From Candidatus Geothermocultor quzhuomuensis (GTDB taxonomy: Bacteria > Actinomycetota > Aquicultoria > Geothermocultorales > Geothermocultoraceae), in contig JACVJC010000020.1 in the NCBI GenBank assembly GCA_015711795.1, positions 1 to 39,562 on the forward strand: a stretch of 39,562 bases of DNA, read 5' to 3'. Shown piece by piece: positions 1-8,301 of the stretch. Both the position numbers and the translations under genes were made by a program. Below the pieces are notes generated by a model. That model was given only the letters and a program-made list of their open reading frames with translations, was not told the origin of the DNA and made no database searches. Each line of letters opens with the position of its first letter. Within the stretch, counting starts at the first letter, position 1.

Positions 1-2
1 TA

Positions 3-617
3 TTTAAAATACTGAAAGCTCAGAAGACTGTGAGCGCATCTCAGTGGGCTGAAAGGATGAAGCTTTCACCTGCTTCAGTATCAGGGATGGTAAAAAAGCT
101 GGAGCAAAATGGTTTTTTGAAGTCAGTTGGTAAAAATGGGATTACTTTAACTAGGAAAGGCGAGAAGGTTGCTAAAGGAGTTATTCGGCGTCATCGGCTC
201 ACAGAACGTTTTCTCACTGACGTTCTTGATATAAGCTGGGATAAAGTTCACGATGAAGCTTGTAAACTAGAACATGTTATTAGCTCTGAAGTTGAAGATA
301 AGCTCGATGAAAAACTGGGAAAACCCGAAACCTGTCCCCATGGTCATCCCATACCTACTAAAGAAGGGAAGATTAAAGAAGAAAAGTTAAAGTCGTTAGT
401 GGAACTCAAACCGAAAAAAAGCGGAGTGATTGTCACTGTTGATGAAGAAAACCCTCAAATGCTTCATTATTTAGCAGATTTAGGTTTAATTCCTCAAGTT
501 GTTGTTGAGGTAGAAGAAGTTGCTCCTTTTAGTGGTCCTTTGCTGGTAAAAGTAAAAGGAGCCAAATATGCTCTTGGTCCAGAAGTGGCATCCAAAATTT
601 TGGTAAGGGAGAAGTAA
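3..617 (+). CDS. DtxR/MntR-family metal-dependent repressor (5' end cut by window)
   Basis: The frame is open to the window edge: codons before the GTG at 30 read FKILKAQKTV and continue smoothly into the winged-helix segment ASQWAERMKLSPASVSGMVK. The real start therefore lies upstream and GTG 30 is only an internal codon. What is visible is a winged-helix DNA-binding domain, then the dimerisation/metal domain with the family pattern H-x-E-x-C-x-x-E-H (in HDEACKLEH), then a C-terminal SH3/FeoA-like domain (about the last 70 residues). Members of this family bind Fe2+ or Mn2+ and repress metal-uptake genes. It ends 5 bp before feoB, so it very likely controls iron uptake in cis. Iron versus manganese specificity cannot be read from the sequence. 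Family assignment is firm. Confidence 0.9.
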   Translation, partial: FKILKAQKTVSASQWAERMKLSPASVSGMVKKLEQNGFLKSVGKNGITLTRKGEKVAKGVIRRHRLTERFLTDVLDISWDKVHDEACKLEHVISSEVEDKLDEKLGKPETCPHGHPIPTKEGKIKEEKLKSLVELKPKKSGVIVTVDEENPQMLHYLADLGLIPQVVVEVEEVAPFSGPLLVKVKGAKYALGPEVASKILVREK

Positions 618-622
618 TTAAA

Positions 623-2734
623 ATGCCACTTTCTTGTCATTCCGCTTTAAATAAAATAAAAGGGGAGACTGATTATACATTTGCTTTAGCAGGCAACCCC
701 AATGTAGGAAAATCAACTTTGTTTAACCGCTTAACCGGGATGGGTGTGGTTACTGCTAATTATCCTGGTAAAACAGTAGAAGTGAATTTAGGGGTAACAA
801 CCTTTGCTGGCAAAAAGATTGGAATAGTCGATTTGCCTGGTACTTATGCTATTGGTGCGGTTTCAGAAGACCAGTGGGTGGCTCGCCAAGCTGTTCTTGA
901 TGGCAAACCTGATGTTGTTGTTGTCATTATTGATGCTACCAACTTAACTCGTAATCTTTATATAGCCCTTCAATTTCTTGACTTGGGTTTTCCATTGGTC
1001 ATTGCTCTCAACCTAATTGACCAGGCAGAAAAGTCAGGGATTAAAATTGATACGCTCGAGCTTTCAAAATATTTAGGGGTTCCAGTTGTCCCAACTGTGG
1101 CTATTCGAGGTCAAGGTTTAGATAAACTGATGGAAAAGGCAATTGAGGTTGCCAGAAGAAGAAAAAAATACAAGCCGCCTCGATATGGCCATGATGTCGA
1201 GAGACTTCTGGAAATTCTCTCACAGGAAATAGAACTGTTTATAAAGGAACTCTCTCTCCCTCGAGATATGTGCAGACATCGGTATAGGTGGGGAGGGAGA
1301 GAAGAAAAAATTCTTCCTCCGATAAAAAAAGAATTTTTTAATCAAAAACTCTTACACCAGTTACCACCTCGAGCTATTGCTATTCTTCTTTTTGAACGGG
1401 ATCCTGAGTTTATTGAAGCATTTAGAGCTTCTCCAACTGGGAAGAAGATTTTAAGAAAAGCTGAGAAATTAATCGAAGAAATGGAAGGGAAACACGGGGA
1501 GAGTTCGTTAACTAGGCTGGTACGTGAGCGCTATGGCTTAGCTGGTTCAATTGTTACCCATGTCCAAAGCATCGAAAAAAAGCCTAAAATTAGGAGAGAT
1601 TTGCTCTGGCGTTATACAACAATGCCCTTCTCGGGCATCCCTCTTTTGATTATTACTCTTATCTTTATTTTTTATGTTCTCTTTAGCTTAGGGGGATTTT
1701 TAGCTAATTCTTTTGCTTTTTTGTGGGGGAGGTATGTTTCTCCCATTCTTGTTAATTTTGCTCAATTAGTTTTTGGGGAGACAATTTTTTCTCGGATTTT
1801 TCTTTGGGGATTTGATGCAGGAGTTGAAGCTGCTTTAGAAGTTGGAATTCCTTATGTTCTCACTTTTTACCTCATCTTAGCTTTTCTTGAGGACACTGGC
1901 TATCTTAACTCTATTGCTTTTCTGACCGACCGGGTGATGCACAAAATTGGCCTTCATGGAAGGGCTATCATTCCTTTAGTTGCTGGTGGTGGCTGTAATG
2001 TTCCTGCTATCATTGGGACGAGAGTTTTAACTACAATGCGGGAAAGGATTATTGCTAGCACCTTAATTGTTTTAATTCCTTGCAGTGCCAGAACTGCAGT
2101 GATTATAGGAGGAATGTCGAAATATGGTGGTTGGTTGCCAGCTATCGGGATTTATCTTATTGATTTGTTTTTAGTCATTCTGGTTGGCTTGGGTCTTAAT
2201 CGAATTATGCCTGGTCAATCAACAGGTTTAGTCATGGAAATGTTTCCTTTTCGCTTACCCTCTCTTCCTTTAATTGTTAAAAAAACCTGGTTTCGCTTTA
2301 AAGACTTTATTTTTGTGGCGACGCCGATTGTTTTAGCTGGTAGTTTTCTTCTTGGTTTTCTTTATGAGAGCGGTTACATTTGGACTGTTTCTTCACCACT
2401 ATCACCTTTAGTTAAAGGCTGGCTCGGTCTTCCACCAGTTGCAGGATTAACCCTTATTTTTGCTGTTTTAAGAAAAGAACTGGCTCTTCAATTACTGGTT
2501 ACTTTAGCAATTGTTAAGTATGGTCATCAGGCAAACGACCTCCTCTATTTTATGAATGTCAAGCAAATTTTTATTTATTCTTTGGTCAATACTATTTATA
2601 TTCCTTGTCTTGCGACCATTGCGGTACTTAGTAGAGAGTTAGGCTGGAAAAAAGCTTTACTTATTTCACTATTTACAGTAAGTTTAGCCCTTTTTATTGG
2701 GGGGATTATTAATCGAATACCTCTTGACTTTTAA
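623..2734 (+). CDS. feoB: Ferrous iron transporter FeoB
   Basis: A 703-aa GTP-gated Fe2+ importer of the cytoplasmic membrane. The N-terminal G domain has G1 GNPNVGKST (residues 24-32), G3 DLPGTYAI and a G4-type NLID. A helical linker of about 150 residues follows, and then a polytopic membrane part with two Gate-type regions, including the conserved segments LEDTGYLN and GCNVPAI and the cysteine-containing IPCSARTA. Length is normal for FeoB. ATG 623 lies 5 bp after the DtxR-like gene, whose last codons provide a GGGAGAAG ribosome-binding site, so the two are cotranscribed. No separate FeoA lies in the window; an FeoA-like SH3 domain is present only at the end of the regulator. A promoter for the next operon overlaps its last codons. 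Confidence 0.97.
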   Translation: MPLSCHSALNKIKGETDYTFALAGNPNVGKSTLFNRLTGMGVVTANYPGKTVEVNLGVTTFAGKKIGIVDLPGTYAIGAVSEDQWVARQAVLDGKPDVVVVIIDATNLTRNLYIALQFLDLGFPLVIALNLIDQAEKSGIKIDTLELSKYLGVPVVPTVAIRGQGLDKLMEKAIEVARRRKKYKPPRYGHDVERLLEILSQEIELFIKELSLPRDMCRHRYRWGGREEKILPPIKKEFFNQKLLHQLPPRAIAILLFERDPEFIEAFRASPTGKKILRKAEKLIEEMEGKHGESSLTRLVRERYGLAGSIVTHVQSIEKKPKIRRDLLWRYTTMPFSGIPLLIITLIFIFYVLFSLGGFLANSFAFLWGRYVSPILVNFAQLVFGETIFSRIFLWGFDAGVEAALEVGIPYVLTFYLILAFLEDTGYLNSIAFLTDRVMHKIGLHGRAIIPLVAGGGCNVPAIIGTRVLTTMRERIIASTLIVLIPCSARTAVIIGGMSKYGGWLPAIGIYLIDLFLVILVGLGLNRIMPGQSTGLVMEMFPFRLPSLPLIVKKTWFRFKDFIFVATPIVLAGSFLLGFLYESGYIWTVSSPLSPLVKGWLGLPPVAGLTLIFAVLRKELALQLLVTLAIVKYGHQANDLLYFMNVKQIFIYSLVNTIYIPCLATIAVLSRELGWKKALLISLFTVSLALFIGGIINRIPLDF

Positions 2735-2751
2735 AAGTGAATTGCTATATT
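2724..2751 (+). promoter_or_regulatory. Candidate sigma-70-type promoter for hydrogenase operon
   Basis: TTGACT (2724-2729), a 16-bp spacer and TATATT (2746-2751). It overlaps the end of feoB and would start transcription near 2758, giving a leader of about 240 nt before the HdrA-like gene. A second TATAAT at 2943-2948 has no good -35 partner. Seen by eye only. Confidence 0.5.
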
Positions 2752-2757
2752 TATAGT

Positions 2758-2777
2758 AGATTACTTAAGATTACTTA
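2758..2777 (+). repeat. Tandem 10-bp direct repeat at presumed transcription start
   Basis: AGATTACTTA occurs twice back to back, directly after the TATATT box. Position and exact repetition suit a regulator-binding site for the hydrogenase operon, but no known consensus is recognised. The rest of the 262-bp gap up to 2996 is AT-rich with no credible gene. Confidence 0.45.
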
Positions 2778-2996
2778 AAAAGATGGACAATAGCGAAAGT
2801 ATTTTAGTTTCACTCTTATTAAGCTTGAGTTAAAAATTAGAATTTTAAAGAAGAAAGAGTAATGAATATAAAAGAGAAAAGAAGAGAGATTATTTTTCCT
2901 TAATGACCGAAGAAATTGTAGCAAATGTTTCAAGATTTTTAGTATAATTAATTTAAATTTTTCGTTATATAGTACAAGACAAAGGGGGTGACGCTT

Positions 2997-4589
2997 ATGA
3001 ATATAGGTCTTTTTATTAGTCGAGCTAATGGAGCTATTAGTCAAGTAATTGATTTAAATGATTTAGCTAAGGAATATCGCAATTTATCAGTCGTAAAAAT
3101 TTATGATAACTTTTTTAAAGCCTCACGAGATTTAATTTACCAAACCCGCCTTAATCAACTTGAAGGAGTTGTTTTGGCGGGAGATTCTAAAATGTTTTAT
3201 CAAACTAACCGCAGTGGTTCTTACCTCATTAGACTTTTTGAAAATGCTGGAATTAATTTAAATAAAATTGGTTTTGTTAACTTAAAGGAGCAAGTTGCTT
3301 TTCCTCATCGAAAGGAGCGGAAATCTGCTTATAAAAAAGCTAAAGCTTTAATTAATGTCGCCCTCGAAAAAGTAAAATTGTCTCCTTTAATTGAAGTTTT
3401 GAGTGTGGCGCCCCGACGTCAAATTGCTATTTTAGGAACAACTGTTAGTGGGCTTTTAGCAGCTCAAAGACTTTTGGAGAAAGGATACAAAGTTTTTTTA
3501 ATTGATCGAGGAGAAAAAATTAGAGATTTAAAAGAAGCAAAAGAGAAGGTTTTACCTACCTTATCCTATATTGATGGTCATAAAAAGGTAGAATATCGCC
3601 TGGGTGTTAAAGTAACTGATGTATCGGGTTATGCAGGTGATTATACAATTGTTCTTGAAAAAGAGGGGAAGCAAGAAGAACTTTTGGTTGGTGGGATTAT
3701 TCTTGCTCTTGATACTGATGAAGACGCTTCCTGGTTTGAAGAATTACATCAATTTATGCATTTACAAATGAGCGATGATGGCTTTTTCTCTCCGCTTGAT
3801 GCTGAAACTCTCCCAGTTCAAACAATTGATGAAGGAATATGTTTAGTTTTTCAAGGTGGTAGCCAATCTTTAAGAGAACTAGCCCTAAGGGCAGATTCTG
3901 CAGCTCTTTCTTTAGGTAATTTGTTAGACCACAATGAGATTATTCATGAGGTAACTATTTCTCGAGTTGATGAAAAAGTTTGTGGTGGTTGTGGAGTTTG
4001 CGTTAAAACTTGTATGTTTAAAGCTTCCTCTATTGACCTTGTTGAGAAACATTCTCATATCGATCCAAGGCGATGTATTGGTTGCGGTAATTGTGTTGCG
4101 GCTTGCCCAACTGGAGCTAGAGATTTGCTTAGTTTTCCCTCAGAGTTTATTTTTAAAGCTATTGACATTCTTTCTCAATATGAATCCCCTAATGGCATTA
4201 AAGTACTTACCTTAGTTTGTGATGGATGTGGTTATGAAGCCCTTGATTATGCCGGAAAAATGGGATTGGAATATTCACCGAGTATTTTACCGCTGGAAGT
4301 TCATTGTGCTGGGCGCATTGATACTCAGTTTATCCTTTATGCTTTTGTCCGCGGTTTTGATGGAGTAATGATTTGTGAATGCGTGGAAGGAAGGTGTCGC
4401 AATTTAGTTGGGAACATTGATTTAGACAGGCGAGCTAATCTCTTTCGTGATGTTTTAAGGAGTCGACAAATTAACCCTGAAAGGCTGAGGATTTTAGGTT
4501 TAACCCCTTGTGAAGGAGTGACTTGCGTCAATGTTGTAGCTGAGTTTATTAATGAGTTAAAAAAATTAGGAGGTGAATCGAGTGGCTAA
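2997..4589 (+). CDS. HdrA-like flavoprotein fused to MvhD (hydrogenase electron-transfer subunit)
   Basis: A 530-aa cytoplasmic electron-transfer protein. ATG 2997 is chosen because the ribosome-binding site AAAGGGGGT (2981-2989) sits 7 nt before it; a GTG at 2988 lies inside that site. Order of parts: an N-terminal region of about 140 residues resembling HdrA but without cysteines; an FAD-type Rossmann segment around residue 147 (ILGTTVSGLLAAQ, a weakened GxGxxG); two 4Fe-4S ferredoxin motifs (C329-C332-C335-C339 and C360-C363-C366-C370); and an MvhD domain from about residue 400 with CDGCGYEAL and CECVEGRC. Family knowledge: MvhD links an Mvh hydrogenase to heterodisulfide reductase HdrA. 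Here both are one chain, and HdrB and HdrC are absent from the window. It overlaps mvhG by 8 nt. Whether it can bifurcate electrons is unknown. Confidence 0.85.
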   Translation: MNIGLFISRANGAISQVIDLNDLAKEYRNLSVVKIYDNFFKASRDLIYQTRLNQLEGVVLAGDSKMFYQTNRSGSYLIRLFENAGINLNKIGFVNLKEQVAFPHRKERKSAYKKAKALINVALEKVKLSPLIEVLSVAPRRQIAILGTTVSGLLAAQRLLEKGYKVFLIDRGEKIRDLKEAKEKVLPTLSYIDGHKKVEYRLGVKVTDVSGYAGDYTIVLEKEGKQEELLVGGIILALDTDEDASWFEELHQFMHLQMSDDGFFSPLDAETLPVQTIDEGICLVFQGGSQSLRELALRADSAALSLGNLLDHNEIIHEVTISRVDEKVCGGCGVCVKTCMFKASSIDLVEKHSHIDPRRCIGCGNCVAACPTGARDLLSFPSEFIFKAIDILSQYESPNGIKVLTLVCDGCGYEALDYAGKMGLEYSPSILPLEVHCAGRIDTQFILYAFVRGFDGVMICECVEGRCRNLVGNIDLDRRANLFRDVLRSRQINPERLRILGLTPCEGVTCVNVVAEFINELKKLGGESSG

Positions 4590-5493
4590 AAAGAAAGTTA
4601 CTGTAGCAACAGCTTCTCTTCAAAGTTGTTTTGGTTGTCACATTTCCTTTTTGGATTTGCACGAAGAGGTTCTTGGAGTTTTCGATTTAATTGAGATTTT
4701 ACATTCCCCTATTATGGATGTGAAAGAAGTTCCTCAAGTAACGGTGGGGTTAATTGAAGGGGCAGTAGCTAATGAAAATAATCTAAGAGTTATTGAGGAG
4801 TTTCGGAAGAAAGCAAAAATTATTTTAGCTATGGGTTCTTGCGCTAATCTTGGAGGGGTTCCTGGAATGCGCAATTTTTTTTATCAAGAAGATGTTTTAA
4901 AAAGAGCTTATGTTGAGACAGAAAGTACTGTTAAAGGGAAAATTCCTACTTCAAATCAAATTCCAAAGCTACTTGATGAAGTTAAGCCAGTCCACAAAGT
5001 AATAAAGGTCGATTATTATATTCCTGGTTGTCCTCCTTTGCCTGAAATGATTAAAGATGCAATTATTGCTTTAGTTCAAGGGAAAGAGCCAGAATGGCCA
5101 ACTTACAATTTATGTAAAGAGTGCAAACGATATCATACCTTAATGTACATCCCTCAAAGAGAATTTCTTACTGAAACTGTTTTCTCACCTATGGAACTGG
5201 AACAAATCGATACGGAAAAATGCTTTTTGGAACAGGGAGTTTTATGTATGGGACCAGCAACTAGAGCTGGATGTCACACCCGTTGTATCAATGGAAATAT
5301 TCCTTGCCGAGGTTGTTTTGGACCTACCCCCGATGCTTTAGAACAAGGTTCAAAAATGATAAATGCTCTGTCTTCTATTCTTCCAGCTGGTACTTTAATG
5401 CATTTAGAGGATGTGGTTGGGGTTGGTTATCGTTATTCACTTCCAGTCTCAATTTATCCTAAAGTTTCTCCACCCAAAGGAGGGAAGAAATGA
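4582..5493 (+). CDS. mvhG: [NiFe] hydrogenase small subunit, MvhG-like (group 3c)
   Basis: A 303-aa Fe-S subunit that passes electrons from the NiFe site to the HdrA/MvhD partner. GTG 4582 is preferred over the GTG at 4573 because TTAGGAGGTGA (4566-4576) is spaced correctly for it. Proximal-cluster residues are visible in SCFGCHISFLDLHE near the N-terminus, GSCANLGGVPGMRN in the middle and PGCPPLPEM after it. Further cysteines in CKECKRYH and in the C-terminal segment (CHTRC, CRGCFGP) fit additional 4Fe-4S clusters as in F420-non-reducing hydrogenases. There is no Tat signal, so it is cytoplasmic. Its stop overlaps the mvhA start (ATGA). Confidence 0.93.
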   Translation: MAKKKVTVATASLQSCFGCHISFLDLHEEVLGVFDLIEILHSPIMDVKEVPQVTVGLIEGAVANENNLRVIEEFRKKAKIILAMGSCANLGGVPGMRNFFYQEDVLKRAYVETESTVKGKIPTSNQIPKLLDEVKPVHKVIKVDYYIPGCPPLPEMIKDAIIALVQGKEPEWPTYNLCKECKRYHTLMYIPQREFLTETVFSPMELEQIDTEKCFLEQGVLCMGPATRAGCHTRCINGNIPCRGCFGPTPDALEQGSKMINALSSILPAGTLMHLEDVVGVGYRYSLPVSIYPKVSPPKGGKK

Positions 5494-6866
5494 GCAAGTT
5501 AGTGGCTATTGAACCAGTTACAAGGATTGAAGGTCATGGAAAAGTCACCATTCAACTCGACAATAAGGGAAGAGTTGCTGATTGTCAATTTAATGTTATT
5601 GAGTTTAGGGGATTTGAAAAGTTCTGTGAGGGCAGAATGCTTTGGGAGATGCCTTTAATTGTCCCAAGAATTTGTGGGATTTGTTCGATTAGTCACCATT
5701 TAGCCTCAGTTAAGGCTTGCGAAGACTTACTTAAAGTAAAACCTCCAAGAGCCGCTGGAAAGTTAAGAGAATTAATGTATATGGGGCAGATTATTCACTC
5801 ACACGCTGAACACTTTTTTATCTTAGCTGCTCCAGACTATGTTGTTGGACCAGATGCTAAGCCAGCTATAAGAAATATTTTAGGAATAATCAAGGCAAAT
5901 CCTAAAATAGCTAAAAAAGCTCTCCAAATTCGGAGAATTGGGGGAATGCTGGTTGAAAAAATTGGGGGGCGAGCAATTCATCCTGTTTCGATAATCCCTG
6001 GTGGAGTGAGCAAACCTTTATCGCATGAAGATAGATATATTTTAAGGAAAGAAATCGATAAGGCTATTCCTCTAGCGGAAGAAACAGTTGGAGTTGCTAA
6101 AAAACTAGCTAAGAAATATGCTGATTTGATACCTCTCCTTGGTGTTTTAGACACCAATTATTTAGGGCTGGTTAAAGATGGGAATCTTTCATTCGTGGGG
6201 GATAAATTGCGCCTTAGTGATTGGAAAGGCAAAGTTAAAGTAGAATTTGAACCCCGTAAATACTTAAATTATTTAGGTGAACATGTTAAAGATTTCTCTT
6301 ATATGAAGTTTCCCTATTACCAAAAGGATGGCTGGCCAAAAGGGATTTATCGAGTTGGGCCTTTAGCCAGGCTTAATGTTGCTGATAGAGCAGGAACCCC
6401 TTTAGCTGATAAAGAATTAAAAGAATTTAAAAAATTAGGAAAAGGTCTCCCAGTTAAGGAAAATTTTTATTATCATTATGCTAGAGCCATTGAAATACTC
6501 TATGCTTGTGAGAGAGCGAAGGAGCTTCTTCAGGATGACGAGATTGTGAGTGACAAAGTAAGAGTAAAAGCGAGCAGGAGAGGCGGAGAAGGAGTTGGAG
6601 TAGTCGAAGCACCAAGGGGAACTCTAATTCATCATTATTGGGCTGATGAAATAGGAAAGATTAAAAAAGTTAATTTAATTGTAGCAACTGTCAATAATAA
6701 TGGTGCTATTAACTTAAGTGTTAAAGAGGTAGCGAGGAATTTTATCAAAAAAGAAAAGCTTGATGAAGGAGTTTTAAATCGGATTGAGATGACAGTGAGG
6801 TGTTTTGACCCTTGTCTCTCTTGTGCTACTCATGAAATTAGAAAGAAGGTGATAGAAAACAAATGA
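5490..6866 (+). CDS. mvhA: [NiFe] hydrogenase large subunit, MvhA-like (group 3c)
   Basis: A 458-aa catalytic subunit that oxidises or produces H2. The L1 motif RICGIC (C62, C65) is followed by SHHLAS, and the C-terminal L2 motif DPCLSCATH has C442, C445 and H448, giving the four Ni-ligating cysteines. A ten-residue tail follows H448, the usual cleavage point for a maturation endopeptidase; no such protease or hyp genes lie in the window. The motifs around L1 and the gene partners put it in the MvhADG group rather than a membrane-bound uptake type. It is translationally coupled to mvhG before it and to the 81-aa gene after it by ATGA overlaps. Confidence 0.95.
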   Translation: MSKLVAIEPVTRIEGHGKVTIQLDNKGRVADCQFNVIEFRGFEKFCEGRMLWEMPLIVPRICGICSISHHLASVKACEDLLKVKPPRAAGKLRELMYMGQIIHSHAEHFFILAAPDYVVGPDAKPAIRNILGIIKANPKIAKKALQIRRIGGMLVEKIGGRAIHPVSIIPGGVSKPLSHEDRYILRKEIDKAIPLAEETVGVAKKLAKKYADLIPLLGVLDTNYLGLVKDGNLSFVGDKLRLSDWKGKVKVEFEPRKYLNYLGEHVKDFSYMKFPYYQKDGWPKGIYRVGPLARLNVADRAGTPLADKELKEFKKLGKGLPVKENFYYHYARAIEILYACERAKELLQDDEIVSDKVRVKASRRGGEGVGVVEAPRGTLIHHYWADEIGKIKKVNLIVATVNNNGAINLSVKEVARNFIKKEKLDEGVLNRIEMTVRCFDPCLSCATHEIRKKVIENK

Positions 6867-7108
6867 CGCCATTCCATGCTCTTCAGCAAGTTGTTAAACC
6901 TGCTTTAGAAAATACATTTGGAGTAGCTATGGCTGCAAATATCATTATGGTAGCAAGGAACAAGTCAGGTGTCCCAGTGGTTGGAATGAGTAAGGAAGAT
7001 TTTAATCGCTTAGTTGAAGAAATTTGTGCTGATGAGCGTGTAGTGGCTATGTGGGGTCAAGCTGGGACAAAGGAACGTTTAGCAAGGTGGAAAAAATCAG
7101 TTGAGTAA
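6863..7108 (+). CDS. Small protein of unknown function in hydrogenase operon
   Basis: An 81-aa protein whose ATG overlaps the mvhA stop, so it is the translationally coupled last gene of the operon. No family is recognised. It is soluble, with no cysteine cluster (a single Cys) and no signal peptide. It has a short hydrophobic segment near residues 20-30 (FGVAMAANIIMVA) and a charged C-terminal half ending in RLARWKKSVE. It is not the large-subunit protease: it is far too short and lacks the HycI/HoxW acidic and histidine metal sites. A role in assembly or regulation of the hydrogenase is inferred from position only. Confidence 0.75.
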   Translation: MTPFHALQQVVKPALENTFGVAMAANIIMVARNKSGVPVVGMSKEDFNRLVEEICADERVVAMWGQAGTKERLARWKKSVE

Positions 7109-7227
7109 AGGTTAAGATTAATTATTATATATTTTTTATCCTCACTTTTTTCTTTTAAAGTTTTATAAACAAAATAATAAATATTTAAGGAAAGATTAAA
7201 AAAATCATCAAAAAATAATATTAATAC

Positions 7228-7240
7228 TGCTTTTAAAGCA
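7228..7240. repeat. 13-bp perfect palindrome upstream of chemosensory promoter
   Basis: TGCTTTTAAAGCA lies 16 bp upstream of the -35 box at 7257. It could be an operator. The surrounding gap 7109-7350 is AT-rich and shows no gene and no clear terminator for the hydrogenase operon. Confidence 0.4.
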
Positions 7241-7256
7241 AGTTTTATGGTTAATA

Positions 7257-7285
7257 TTGACTGATGTTTTTAGGTGATGTAAATT
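7257..7285 (+). promoter_or_regulatory. Candidate promoter of chemosensory operon
   Basis: TTGACT (7257-7262), 17-bp spacer, TAAATT (7280-7285). Predicted start near 7292, leaving a leader of about 60 nt before the first gene. No other convincing promoter is seen before 18724. Confidence 0.5.
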
Positions 7286-7350
7286 AAAATCAAAGGTCAG
7301 AAAAGAAAAAACTTATTGATTTGTAAAAATTTAGAAAAGGGAAAACAAAA

Positions 7351-8292
7351 ATGAGCTTGGAAGGGAACTTAAAAGATTTTTCTCTCCCTGAGATATTCCG
7401 TTTAATAGGCTCAACCAAAAAGACGGGAACTCTCCACTTAAAACAGGACAAGCTAGAAGGAACGGTTTGTTTTCAAGAAGGGGAGATTTTTTTTGCTACA
7501 TCAAATTGGAATAGAACTTCTTTAGGCCAGAGGTTAGTGAAAACTGGGAAAATTACTGAGAAACAGCTTCGTCAAGCATTGGGTTTACAAAAAATTCAAA
7601 AGAAAGAAAAGCAATATCGGCGCTTAGGCCAAATTTTAGTTGATGAAGGTTATATCGCTCAGGATGTTTTAGAATCAACTATCAAGAGCCAAATCATTGA
7701 TACTGTTTTTGATCTTCTTCGCTGGGATGCGGGGGAATATTATTTTGAACCTGATGTTGTTCCTTTAGAAGAGGACATTGGAATTTCTGTAAATATTGAA
7801 AATGTCATTATGGAAGGGGCCCGCCGCCTTGAAGCTTGGCAAACTATCAAGCAAAAAATCAGAAGCCTCGACGAAGTGTTTGAGATGGCAAGTTCAGTTG
7901 CGGAAAGAGCCGTTGAAATTCGGTTAAAACCAATGGAATGGAAGCTTTTATGTTTGCTCGATGGAAAACGAACTATCGCTGATTTAATAAAACTCTTGGA
8001 GTTAAGTGATTTTCATGTCTGTAAAATTATTTATGGACTTTATAGCGTTGGGTTAATTGAGAGAGTCGGTGAAGGTCCGGAAATTTATCGGAAAAGAGTC
8101 GAGTTGGTTTCTACACCTGATGAGGAAGAAAGGGTGAAAGAAGAAGTGGTTGGAGAGCCTTCAGTTGGAGGGCAGCAGGTAGCCAGTGTTCGTCCCCAAG
8201 TTAAGGTGGGGAGCGTTTTTACTCCAACTAACCAATCAAAGCTGACAAAAGAAGTCATCCTTCGCTTAATCACAGCAATAAAAAATTTGTAG
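7351..8292 (+). CDS. DUF4388 (PATAN-type) protein with tandem MshEN-like motifs
   Basis: A 313-aa soluble signalling protein that opens the chemosensory operon. Residues 1-50 show the DUF4388/PATAN signature (SLEGNLKDFSLPEIFRLIG, GTLHLK, GEIFFA), a domain found in response regulators and in regulators of gliding and twitching. Residues 57-80 (SLGQRLVKTG...) and 91-114 (RLGQILVDEGYIAQD...) are two 24-residue repeats. Both fit the pattern xLGxxLxxxGxIxxxxLxxxxxxQ of the c-di-GMP-binding MshEN domain; the first has Ser where Arg is usual. The C-terminal half looks winged-helix-like (WKLLCLLDGKRTIADLI) and ends in a flexible linker. Domain calls are by eye; c-di-GMP binding is inference. Confidence 0.8.
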   Translation: MSLEGNLKDFSLPEIFRLIGSTKKTGTLHLKQDKLEGTVCFQEGEIFFATSNWNRTSLGQRLVKTGKITEKQLRQALGLQKIQKKEKQYRRLGQILVDEGYIAQDVLESTIKSQIIDTVFDLLRWDAGEYYFEPDVVPLEEDIGISVNIENVIMEGARRLEAWQTIKQKIRSLDEVFEMASSVAERAVEIRLKPMEWKLLCLLDGKRTIADLIKLLELSDFHVCKIIYGLYSVGLIERVGEGPEIYRKRVELVSTPDEEERVKEEVVGEPSVGGQQVASVRPQVKVGSVFTPTNQSKLTKEVILRLITAIKNL

Positions 8293-8301
8293 AGGCAGGG
8301 A

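Noticed and set aside
2775-3044. 89-codon minus-strand ORF upstream of the hydrogenase operon
   Set aside because: Low-complexity Leu/Ile/Phe/Lys/Ser product from an AT-rich gap; overlaps the promoter-leader and the start of the HdrA-like gene; no ribosome-binding site or recognisable domain.
6863-7108. 81-aa gene as hydrogenase maturation endopeptidase
   Set aside because: Proteases of that family are about 150 residues with conserved Asp/Glu and His metal ligands; none are present.
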